NCBI GenBank assembly: GCA_964526565.1
Contig: CAZGMC010000092.1
Location: 1-17,234, forward strand
DNA from: CAZGMC01 sp964526565
GTDB lineage: Bacteria; Pseudomonadota; Alphaproteobacteria; DSM-16000; Inquilinaceae
DNA: 17,234 nucleotides
Direction: 5' to 3'
The position numbers and the translations under genes were made by a program. Numbering within the stretch: position 1 is the stretch's first letter; every line of letters starts with the position of its first letter. This document shows, in pieces, positions 6,502-12,939 of this stretch. Under the pieces are notes generated by a model. It worked only from the letters and a program-made list of their open reading frames with translations. It had not been told where the DNA came from and ran no database searches.

Positions 6502-7923
6502 TCAACTGCCAGGCGCCGCGCCGCGTGGACGCCTGCGCCTCCCGCCAACCACCTTGCCGGCCGGGTCACGCTGGCTGCGGCGGTCGCGGCGTGCAGGCCG
6601 GCAGCGGGGCCGGGCGGTCCTGCCCGTTTCCGGCGCCGGCGCCGGCTCAGGGTTTGCGTCCAGGATCCACATGGCGCTCCCTAAAATGAACATGAACAAT
6701 GCGTAGGTCGCATTCCAATAATGTACCATCCAGCCCGCAATAAAGAAACCTGTCAGGCAAATCAAAATGCCGGTCCTGTAATCGGCTGTTTTCTTTTCGA
6801 GGCCCTTCTTGCGCGCCAGACCAAAAAATATGGAGAAAAAGATCAGGAGCAGGAACAAACCTGCGGGAATTCCATGACGCACGGCAGGCACCAGCCAGAA
6901 CATGTCCATGCTGCCGGTCATCCAATATGGACGTTCCCAATCGTTCAAGCCTATGCCGAGGAAAGGATGGTTTGCAACCGATCTCGTACCGAATTCCCAT
7001 ATCAGGACACGATTGTATGCAGTAGCATGATTGAATGCAAAGTATGCCATCAGTATTTCGGGCGATGAGCGGGAGGCAACGCTCTCTATGAGTATTACGA
7101 GAGACCCAAGCCCCGCCGTCAGAATCTTCCACCGCGCCTTCACGGTCGCCAGGGTCGTATCCCATGAAATCAACAAGATTTGTGCTGTCATGGCGCTAAG
7201 CGGCCCTGATGAAAGCGCAAAGAATGCCGTCACGGCTGTCAGCATCGTCCTGAACCAACGCTCGATAAAGGATTTCCCGAAGCCCAGGACATAGTGTACC
7301 AAAGCAAGCATGCTGCCACAGAAAACACCAAAAAGAATGGGATGTTCGAAGGGCCCCTGCACACGGCGCAGCCCCCACCGGGGTTCCTTGATCGCATCGG
7401 GAAATGTCTGGCCAAAAAAGCCGAAAAGTTCCAATAACACGTTTCGATTGGTATAAGCCTCGATCACCGCGAACGGCAGAATGATCAAAATCAACAAGAA
7501 CATCATTCGGACCGCGGAAAAGAAATCATCTGAATTACGGATGTAACAACGTCCAAGCAGATATGCCCCCACAGACTCAATGAAAAATATCCCGCTGGGC
7601 TCGACCGCCATGCCTGGCCCATGGATAATGATGAAGCTGAGTGTGACCCAAAAACACATGAGAAGAACCGAGATGTCTGGCAACCTGATGCGACCTGCCT
7701 TTCCGCTTGCCCAGGCGACAAGGCAAGGCACGACCATCGCCACGAGAACGATTCGGTATGCGGACAATCTTAAGGAGCCGAACTGAAACATCAACGGTAT
7801 GACCAGCCCGATTGTGAACAGGACAACGGGCAGAGGCGGCCACGATCGCGGCAGCTCCGTCGCCTTGACATGCCTGGGCTGTCGGCGCGTCCGATGCCGG
7901 TATGAGCGTACTTCAGAGACCAT
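6502..7923 (-). CDS. Wzy/O-antigen-ligase-like polysaccharide membrane protein
   Basis: This 473-residue protein has about ten hydrophobic segments (for example residues 32-48, 57-72, 84-100, 140-155, 194-212, 352-370, 384-401, 405-420). NHPFLGIGLNDW (318-329) is the signature of the Wzy_C/O-antigen ligase family (RfaL, ExoQ, Wzy types). Such inner-membrane proteins polymerise or transfer lipid-linked oligosaccharides on the periplasmic side. The conserved Arg/His-rich periplasmic loop appears to lie around 300-350. After the last membrane segment, residues 421-473 are a Pro/Arg-rich low-complexity tail encoded by GC-rich DNA unlike the rest of the gene, so the natural C-terminus may have been replaced. 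The ATG at 7923 has only a weak ribosome site. It lies 92 bp downstream of the glycosyltransferase on the same strand. Polymerase versus ligase cannot be decided here. Confidence 0.85.
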   Translation of the reverse strand: MVSEVRSYRHRTRRQPRHVKATELPRSWPPLPVVLFTIGLVIPLMFQFGSLRLSAYRIVLVAMVVPCLVAWASGKAGRIRLPDISVLLMCFWVTLSFIIIHGPGMAVEPSGIFFIESVGAYLLGRCYIRNSDDFFSAVRMMFLLILIILPFAVIEAYTNRNVLLELFGFFGQTFPDAIKEPRWGLRRVQGPFEHPILFGVFCGSMLALVHYVLGFGKSFIERWFRTMLTAVTAFFALSSGPLSAMTAQILLISWDTTLATVKARWKILTAGLGSLVILIESVASRSSPEILMAYFAFNHATAYNRVLIWEFGTRSVANHPFLGIGLNDWERPYWMTGSMDMFWLVPAVRHGIPAGLFLLLIFFSIFFGLARKKGLEKKTADYRTGILICLTGFFIAGWMVHYWNATYALFMFILGSAMWILDANPEPAPAPETGRTARPRCRPARRDRRSQRDPAGKVVGGRRRRPRGAAPGS

Positions 7924-9417
7924 GGTGCGCGCCCGTCGGGTCAGGCAGCCTGCCGCTCCATCTGCGCTCGCGGCTGGGATTCACTGCAAGCACCGGAACA
8001 GGATGGACAATCTTTTTAGAGCACTTCGTCGATAACAGCTCTGACCGTGTCTCCCCAATGATTCCAATTCAATCTTTCTTCAAACGTGGCGCGGCTGCTC
8101 TTGCGAAGAGCATCGTATCGCTGCCGGTCAGAGTGAATTTCCGCGATCAGGGCGGCATAGTCTCGTCCTGCAGCTTGAGGTGGTAAGGTGTAACCGTTCC
8201 TGCCTTCATGGACAACGTCCGGAACACCCCCCGTATTCGTTGTGATGCTCGGCACTCCATACGCGGAGGCTTCGCAGAACACGATTCCATAACATTCATA
8301 TCGAGTAGGAAGCAAAAGAAAATCCGCAGACGTATACAGCTCGTGAAGTTTCTGTCGCTGGACATCATTGTTTTTGTCAAGAAATGGAATAACCGTTACC
8401 TCGTCGGCGGCCACAGGAGCAGGAGGAACGCAGCCGCAAACAACAAGTTCCGCATCAATGCCAAGCCTGCGAAGCTCAAACAGCGTATCAACAGCTATGT
8501 CGCCCCCCTTTCCATGCCAATGCACACCCACGAAAAGCAGACGACACTTTGACCGTTGCCGGGGCCGAAGTGCGGTCGCGCTGTCAGGAATATCATTCAA
8601 ATTTGCGCCATATGGTATGATGAAGACTTTTCGCGGATCGGCGCCATAGTGCTCCACAGCCGATCGAGCGGCCCAGGCAGTCGGATAGAAAACAAGATCC
8701 GCTCTCTTGATTGCAGCCAGCTCTATCGCGTCAGCTTCCTTTCGTGCCCGTCGCGCAAGCCGCGTGAAGCGTGGGTAATAATCAATCATCAGGTCCAGTG
8801 TCGTATCGGATGAATAGACAATGGGTATGTGGCATTCAAGCCGGCCGATCAGCGCCGAGCCGGCCGGCGCAAATATCAAATCCAGACGCCTGTTGTTCAG
8901 CCGTGACGCTATGATGCTGGCATACCGCTGGGCCAAGAAACTGGAGTGGGCGGGCAGACGGCGCCTCCCGGTAACCCGGTGCGTAATCTTGTTGATCGCC
9001 TTGAGGGCCGGAAGGGCGTACGAGTCTATCGGTCCGACATGATCAATGTGTCCGACATGAGTATGCAATGCCTTGGACATGTAATACGGAGTGCCCGACC
9101 ATGTGCGCGGTGTGCGCGCATCGCCAGCGGTCAGGAATGCAATGCGCCTGCGGTTCTCGGCAGCTGTCGGACTGGAAAGCGACACATTGGGCATTTTCGC
9201 TCCTTGCGCGCAGGCGCCCGGTCATCCCGGTGATTTGAGAAACAGAATCAGACAGATGACGGCACAATGTCGGTGCGGAATCCCGATGATCCTCAAGCAG
9301 TTTGCTCAATCCAAGGCACGCCCCCGGCAGGGCCGATGAAGACTACGGTTAACCTGTACGAGATCATTCATGTTCTCAAAGAAATTTATCAACAACATAT
9401 CCGTTTGTGGATGGCGC
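6671..9417. mobile_element. low-GC polysaccharide islet, probably acquired
   Basis: Base composition changes sharply near 6670 and again near 9415. Hand counting gives 43% GC for 7441-7500 against 83% for 4441-4500. The islet holds two surface-polysaccharide genes on the minus strand. No transposase, integrase or IS end is visible. ATGGCGC occurs at both composition boundaries (6671-6677 and 9411-9417) in direct orientation, which could be a target duplication, a recombination scar or chance. The right edge abuts a truncated purU. I infer horizontal transfer or replacement from composition and gene content. Confidence 0.6.
8016..9194 (-). CDS. GT4-family glycosyltransferase
   Basis: The product is 392 residues, the common length for a GT-B retaining glycosyltransferase of family 4. 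The N-terminal Rossmann domain starts at RRRIAFLTAGD (residues 15-25) with an acceptor-side segment SGTPYYMSKAL. The C-terminal nucleotide-sugar domain contains RLLFVGVHWHGKGG (218-231), then E300 and E308 in ECYGIVFCE, the E-x7-E motif that contacts the donor sugar. TTNTGGVPDVVHEGRNGY (318-335) is typical of the family. It should transfer a sugar from an NDP-sugar to a growing glycan at the cytoplasmic membrane face. The start is firm: AAGGAG lies 5 nt before the ATG at 9194. It is the upstream gene of the islet pair and is likely co-transcribed with the Wzy-like gene. Donor and acceptor are unknown. Confidence 0.92.
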   Translation of the reverse strand: MPNVSLSSPTAAENRRRIAFLTAGDARTPRTWSGTPYYMSKALHTHVGHIDHVGPIDSYALPALKAINKITHRVTGRRRLPAHSSFLAQRYASIIASRLNNRRLDLIFAPAGSALIGRLECHIPIVYSSDTTLDLMIDYYPRFTRLARRARKEADAIELAAIKRADLVFYPTAWAARSAVEHYGADPRKVFIIPYGANLNDIPDSATALRPRQRSKCRLLFVGVHWHGKGGDIAVDTLFELRRLGIDAELVVCGCVPPAPVAADEVTVIPFLDKNNDVQRQKLHELYTSADFLLLPTRYECYGIVFCEASAYGVPSITTNTGGVPDVVHEGRNGYTLPPQAAGRDYAALIAEIHSDRQRYDALRKSSRATFEERLNWNHWGDTVRAVIDEVL

Positions 9418-9489
9418 CAAACCGGAACGATCCGCCGGACCCCGCGGTGCGGCGGCGTTTGCCGTCGCGGTGCGCGGCCACGTCTCCAG
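9195..9489. other. spacer between glycosyltransferase and purU remnant
   Basis: This stretch contains the Shine-Dalgarno of the glycosyltransferase and presumably its promoter, but I see no promoter with good boxes and spacing. The composition boundary of the islet falls near 9415. From about 9425 to 9489 the DNA is GC-rich again but is not recognisable as part of purU. No gene is supported here. Confidence 0.5.
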
Positions 9490-9895
9490 CCCGGCCAGCC
9501 GGTAGAAGTCGCGGTGGTTCGACACGATGGCCCGCACGTCCATGGCCAGGGCGCCGATGCGGTAGCGGTACAGCAGGTCGTTCAGGCAGTGGCCGAAGCG
9601 CGACACCAGGATCAGGACGCGCGGCGGCACCGCCGTGTCGTGGATCGCCCAGGTCATGCCGAACGGCTCGGCGACGGGGGCGACTTCAGTGGCCAGGGCG
9701 TCGCCCGCGGCCGGCCCGCCGCCGTCCAGGGCATCGAAGATCACCCGCATGAAGAAGCGGCCGCTGTCGGGTTCGCCGAACTGGGCGCAGGCCACGATGT
9801 TGCAGCCATGCCGGTCCAGGAACCCCGACGGCATGGACGATGCCGACCGTGTCGGGGCAGGACAGCGTCAGGATGAAGCGCTTGCCGGTGTGCAT
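9490..9895 (-). pseudogene. purU: purU remnant, formyltetrahydrofolate deformylase
   Basis: The minus strand starts with MHTGKRFILTLSCPDTVGIV, the ACT-domain N-terminus of PurU. After GIVHAV the frame is lost and resumes in another frame as SGFLDRHGCNIVACAQFG. It then reads through GRFFMRVIF and the start of the formyltransferase domain, RVLILVSRFGHCLNDLLYR, to SNHRDFYRLAG at about 9490. Comparison with the family pattern HAVSGFL suggests a 2-nt loss near 9830-9835. Homology stops about halfway along the usual length of roughly 285 residues. The catalytic C-terminal half (with the NIHHSFLP-type segment) is absent here and I do not find it on the left side of the islet. The frame then runs on through unrelated residues to 9376. 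PurU normally releases formate from 10-formyl-THF; this copy cannot be functional. Confidence 0.85.
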
Positions 9896-10044
9896 GGCGC
9901 TTGCCGAACGGCAATCGGTAAGATAACAGGTGTATGTGCGCCGTACGTGTATCCGTACCGTCGGGTGAGGCTGTCAAGGCATCCGCGGCAACGAACCCCA
10001 CGAGGCCTGACATGTAAGAGACCGCTCAAGCCAACCGCCCGGTC
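9896..10044. other. intergenic region upstream of the purU remnant
   Basis: This 149-bp spacer lies between the broken purU start and the stop of the small antitoxin-like gene, both on the minus strand. A short dyad GTACG-N6-CGTAC is present near 9944-9959. I see no RNA gene, clear terminator or promoter. Confidence 0.4.
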
Positions 10045-10275
10045 CTACTCCACCGGTCCGCGAGTCCGGACGACACGGGCCGGCGGGGCGTCTGGGGGGA
10101 ACGCATCGCCCTCCCCGTCCTCGGTCGCCATGCGCTCGATCTCCTCCTCGGTGAAGGTGGCGACCCGGTCCCAGTCGGTCAGGCCGGCCTCTTCCCGGAA
10201 CGTGCCATCGGCCTGACGGATTAACACCTTGCCGTCAACCAGTCGGGCTCTGGTCATTTGCTCTCGTCTGCTCAT
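10045..10275 (-). CDS. small protein resembling N-terminal half of COG3514/BrnA-type antitoxins
   Basis: I propose a 76-residue product starting MSRREQMTRARLVDG, with an ATG at 10257 as an alternative; GGAG lies about 10 nt before 10275 and is a weak guide. The centre reads TDWDRVATFTEEEIERMATED, like the TDW-x-R-x3-T-x-EEIE segment that precedes the ribbon-helix-helix domain in COG3514/BrnA-like antitoxins. The expected DNA-binding half is absent: the chain ends in a proline/arginine tail (PPDAPPARVVRTRGPVE), and no such domain appears in any frame just downstream. No BrnT-like toxin is next to it. It may be an orphan or truncated antitoxin, or a different small family sharing this segment. 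It is divergent from opgH across 179 bp. Confidence 0.6.
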   Translation of the reverse strand: MSRREQMTRARLVDGKVLIRQADGTFREEAGLTDWDRVATFTEEEIERMATEDGEGDAFPPDAPPARVVRTRGPVE

Positions 10276-10454
10276 ACCGTTGCCGCTCCGTTCAGTGTGC
10301 CGGTCTGACGGAAATAATCCGCCGCCGGAACAAAACCGTCGTCCGGTCGCTTGCGAAAAAGACAGAGTGCGTCCGCCACCCCGGCCCGAATTGATCCGGC
10401 CGCCGCTCATCGGAGAGCCTGGAGCATGCCATTCCCGACCTCATGGAGCCGATA

Positions 10455-12371
10455 ATGACGAGCAAGGCCCAGGATCCCACGGGGTCGGACGCGGCCATCC
10501 TCCGCCTCGAGCGCCGAGTCGTCCACAGTTCCCCTCCGGATCCAGCGGCGCTCGCCACGGACACTGGCGACGCCGGCCCGGTGCGCCGCACCCTGCGCCG
10601 CCGGCGACTCGCCCTCGCCGCCCTGGTGCTGGGCACCGTGGCGGTACTCGTCACCGCCATGGTGGTGCTGCTCAGGGTCGACGGGCTGAGCGGGCTGGAG
10701 GCCGGCATGCTGGCCCTGTTCGCGCTCAACACGCCGTGGGTGGCGCTGGGCTTCTGGAATGCCGTGATCGGGCTGGCCGTTCTGGCCGGGTCGCGCGACC
10801 CCATCGCCGTCGTGACGAAGGGCCTGCGCCGGCCGGCGGCGGACGCGCCGGTGCACGGCCGCGTCGCCCTGGTCGTGCCGGTCTACAACGAGGATGCCGC
10901 CCGCGTCTTCGCCTGTCTGCGCGCCACCTGGGCGTCGATGGAGGCGACCGGGCACGCCGGCCGCTTCTCGGTGTTCATCCTCAGCGACAGCAAGGACCCG
11001 CGGATCATCGCCGAGGAGGAGGCGCTGTTCGCCGCCTGGCGCGCCGAGGACCCGCGGCCGGACCGGCTGCACTACCGGCGCCGGCCTGAGAATGTCGGTC
11101 TCAAGGCCGGCAATCTGTGGGAGTTCTGCCACGGCGACGGCGCCGCCTTCGATTGCATGGTGGTGCTGGACGCCGACAGCGTGATGTCGGGCGCGGCCAT
11201 CCTGCGCCTGGTGCGGACCATGGAAGCCAACCCGCGCCTGGGCATCCTGCAGAGCCTGCCGGTGGGCCTGCCGGCGGCCAGCCCGTTCGCCCGCATCTTC
11301 CAGTTCGGCATGCGCCACGGCATGCGGCCGCACACGGTGGGCAGCGCCTGGTGGCAGGGGCCCGAGGGGCCCTATTGGGGACACAACGCCGCCGTCCGCC
11401 TGGCGCCGTTCCGCGAGCACTGCGCGCTGCCAAAGGTGCCCGGCCGGCCGCCGCTGGGCGGCCACGTGCTCAGCCACGATCAGGTCGAGGCGGTGCTGAT
11501 GCAGCGCGGCGGCTACGAGGTGCGGGCGCTGCCGGCCGAGGAGGGCAGCTTCGAGGAGAACCCGCCGACCCTGCCCGACTTCATGAAGCGCGACCTGCGC
11601 TGGTGCCTGGGCAACATGCAGTACATCCGCCTGCTGGGCCTGCCGGGCCTCAGGCCGATGGGGCGCCTGCAGCTCGTCCTGGCCATCATGATGTACCTGT
11701 CGGCGCCGATCTGGCTGGGTTTCCTGGCATTGACCTTCACCCAGGCCGACGGCGCGGTGCCGTCGTGGTGGGGCTTCAAGCTGGGCCTCGGCCTGTTCGC
11801 CACCATGATCATGCTGACGCTGGTGCCCAAGCTGTGCGGCGTCATCGACGTGCTGCTCCGGCGGCGGGTGCGGCGCGCCTATGGCGGCACCGGGCGGCTG
11901 CTGGCCGGCGGCGTTCTGGAGCTCCTGTTCTCGATCCTGATCGCGCCGATCCTGTCGGTCACCCAGACGCTGTTCATGGGCAGCCTGCTGTTCGGCCGGC
12001 AGGTGCGCTGGGAGGCGCAGGTGCGCGAAGGTCACGTGATCGCCCCGGCCGAGGCGCTGCGCGGGCTGTGGCCGCACACGCTGCTCGGCCTCGCCGCCGC
12101 CTGGCATCTGTCGGCCGCCGATCCGCTGCTGGTGGCGCTGGCCTCGCCGATCCTGGCCGGGCTGATCCTGGCGGCGCCGTTCGCCTGGTTCACGTCCCTG
12201 CCCGGGCCGGGGCGCATCCTGTCCCGCGCCCGTCTGTGCGCCACCCCGGAGGAACTGGAGCCGACGCCTGTGGTGCGGGCGGTGGCCCCGGCGCTGGTGG
12301 GCGCGCCGGCCCTGCAGACACCGGCCCTGGCCGAGCCATTGCCGGCAAGCACGGGAACTGTGGGCCGATAG
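10455..12371 (+). CDS. opgH: glucan biosynthesis glucosyltransferase H (OpgH/MdoH)
   Basis: This gene encodes a 638-residue inner-membrane GT2 glucosyltransferase that makes the beta-glucan backbone of osmoregulated periplasmic glucans from UDP-glucose. The start at 10455 follows GGAG by 6 nt; an ATG at 10443 is less likely. Two membrane segments (about 50-72 and 82-112) precede the cytoplasmic catalytic domain: VPVYNED at 141-147, DAD at 239-241, HDQ at 341-343, and RDLRWCLGNMQ with R382-W383 (the Q/R-x-x-R-W motif). About five more membrane segments follow from residue 395. It is shorter than the 847-residue E. coli protein, mainly at the N-terminus, as in other alphaproteobacterial forms. 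The usual partner opgG is not adjacent. The stop codon TAG lies inside the first full unit of a 16-bp tandem repeat. Confidence 0.95.
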   Translation: MTSKAQDPTGSDAAILRLERRVVHSSPPDPAALATDTGDAGPVRRTLRRRRLALAALVLGTVAVLVTAMVVLLRVDGLSGLEAGMLALFALNTPWVALGFWNAVIGLAVLAGSRDPIAVVTKGLRRPAADAPVHGRVALVVPVYNEDAARVFACLRATWASMEATGHAGRFSVFILSDSKDPRIIAEEEALFAAWRAEDPRPDRLHYRRRPENVGLKAGNLWEFCHGDGAAFDCMVVLDADSVMSGAAILRLVRTMEANPRLGILQSLPVGLPAASPFARIFQFGMRHGMRPHTVGSAWWQGPEGPYWGHNAAVRLAPFREHCALPKVPGRPPLGGHVLSHDQVEAVLMQRGGYEVRALPAEEGSFEENPPTLPDFMKRDLRWCLGNMQYIRLLGLPGLRPMGRLQLVLAIMMYLSAPIWLGFLALTFTQADGAVPSWWGFKLGLGLFATMIMLTLVPKLCGVIDVLLRRRVRRAYGGTGRLLAGGVLELLFSILIAPILSVTQTLFMGSLLFGRQVRWEAQVREGHVIAPAEALRGLWPHTLLGLAAAWHLSAADPLLVALASPILAGLILAAPFAWFTSLPGPGRILSRARLCATPEELEPTPVVRAVAPALVGAPALQTPALAEPLPASTGTVGR

Positions 12372-12502
12372 AACTGNNNNNNNNNNNNNNNNNNNNNNNN
12401 NNNNNNNNNNNNNNNNNNNNNNNNNNNNNNNNNNNNNNNNNNNNNNNNNNNNNNNNNNNNNNNNNNNNNNNNNNNNGGGCCGATAGAACTGTGGGCCGAT
12501 AG
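12355..12502. repeat. 16-bp tandem array interrupted by an assembly gap
   Basis: The unit TGGGCCGATAGAACTG appears as a partial copy (GAACTG, 12355-12360) and one full copy (12361-12376) left of the gap. To the right there is one copy lacking its first base (12477-12491) and one partial copy ending GATAG at 12502. The phase is consistent on both sides, so the missing sequence is very likely more of the same array with an unknown copy number. The array lies between the 3' end of opgH and tRNA-Val. Confidence 0.9.
12377..12476. other. assembly gap of exactly 100 N
   Basis: Exactly 100 N fill this stretch, the conventional placeholder for a gap of unknown length. Tandem repeat units on both sides explain why the assembly broke here. 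Confidence 0.98.
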
Positions 12503-12518
12503 TGTTGAGACGCCGGAA

Positions 12519-12590
12519 TGGGCGCGGCTGGGTTTGAACCAGCGACCCCCGCCGTGTGAAGACGGTGCTCTCCCGCTGAGCTACGCGCCC
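12519..12590 (-). tRNA. tRNA-Val(CAC)
   Basis: The minus strand folds into a complete 72-nt cloverleaf. The acceptor stem pairs GGGCGCG with CGCGCCC, the D arm is GCTC-AGCGGGA-GAGC, the anticodon stem pairs CCGTC with GGCGG, the variable loop has 5 nt, and the T arm is GCTGG-TTCAAAC-CCAGC. The anticodon loop TTCACAC gives anticodon CAC (plus positions 12556-12558), which reads the valine codon GUG. The discriminator is A at 12519, and the 3' CCA is not encoded. A matching promoter lies just upstream at 12611-12640. Confidence 0.96.
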
Positions 12591-12610
12591 GCCGTTCCTG
12601 CGAACGGGGC

Positions 12611-12640
12611 TTGATACGGTGCGGCACGGCACCGTGTCAA
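12611..12640 (-). promoter_or_regulatory. tRNA-Val promoter built on a 30-bp inverted repeat
   Basis: On the minus strand TTGACA (plus 12635-12640) is a perfect -35 box, followed by an 18-bp spacer and TATCAA (plus 12611-12616) as -10 box. The -10 is followed by GCCCCG, a GC-rich discriminator usual for stable RNA genes. Transcription would start about 15 nt before the tRNA. The whole element is an inverted repeat: 12-nt arms TTGATACGGTGC and GCACCGTGTCAA around the 6-nt loop GGCACG, with one G-T pair. Confidence 0.75.
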
Positions 12641-12657
12641 GACGACTGCGCCGGCTC

Positions 12658-12686
12658 TTGTCCCGGCGCGACGAGGCTTATATAAC
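12658..12686 (+). promoter_or_regulatory. rpmE sigma-70-type promoter
   Basis: TTGTCC (12658-12663) and TATAAC (12681-12686) are separated by exactly 17 bp, matching the -35 and -10 consensus at four and five of six positions. Transcription would start about 25 nt before the rpmE ATG. It faces away from the tRNA-Val promoter. Confidence 0.75.
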
Positions 12687-12717
12687 ACGCGACCTGCCGG
12701 TGCAGAAGAGTAGAGCC

Positions 12718-12939
12718 ATGAAAGCCGACATCCATCCCGACTACCACGAGATCACCGTCGTCATGACCGACGGTTCGGAGTTCAGGACCAAGAGCTGCTA
12801 CGGCAAGCCCGGCGACACCCTGCGCCTGGAGATCGACTCCAAGTCGCACCCGGCCTGGACCGGCGTGCACCGGGTGATGGAGCGCGGTGGCCAGGTCGCC
12901 AAGTTCAACAAGCGCTTCCAGGGCTTCGGCCTGAAGTGA
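12718..12939 (+). CDS. rpmE: large ribosomal subunit protein bL31
   Basis: This gene encodes the 73-residue bL31, starting MKADIHPDYHEITVVMTDG and ending GGQVAKFNKRFQGFGLK. The DTLRLEIDSKSHPAWTG segment is diagnostic. Only one cysteine is present (SCYG), so the four-cysteine zinc site of C+ L31 is missing and this is a C-minus form, as usual in alphaproteobacteria. The ATG at 12718 is the start that fits the family; the frame is open further upstream but the extension covers the promoter. Its last 35 bp overlap tail-to-tail with the GGDEF/EAL-like gene on the other strand. Confidence 0.98.
   Translation: MKADIHPDYHEITVVMTDGSEFRTKSCYGKPGDTLRLEIDSKSHPAWTGVHRVMERGGQVAKFNKRFQGFGLK

Noticed and set aside
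6436..6660. Possible missing C-terminal half of purU on the left side of the islet
   Set aside because: I read the minus-strand frames here and found nothing like the conserved PurU C-terminus.
9944..9959. Small dyad GTACG-N6-CGTAC as an operator
   Set aside because: Five-base arms are too short to support a binding site without repeats elsewhere.
1..12502. CRISPR array interpretation of the three repeats
   Set aside because: Units are 12-16 bp and adjoin without spacers, and no cas genes are present.
12611..12640. rpmE leader hairpin or L31 autoregulatory site
   Set aside because: The dyad lies upstream of the predicted rpmE promoter and would not be in the rpmE mRNA from that start.
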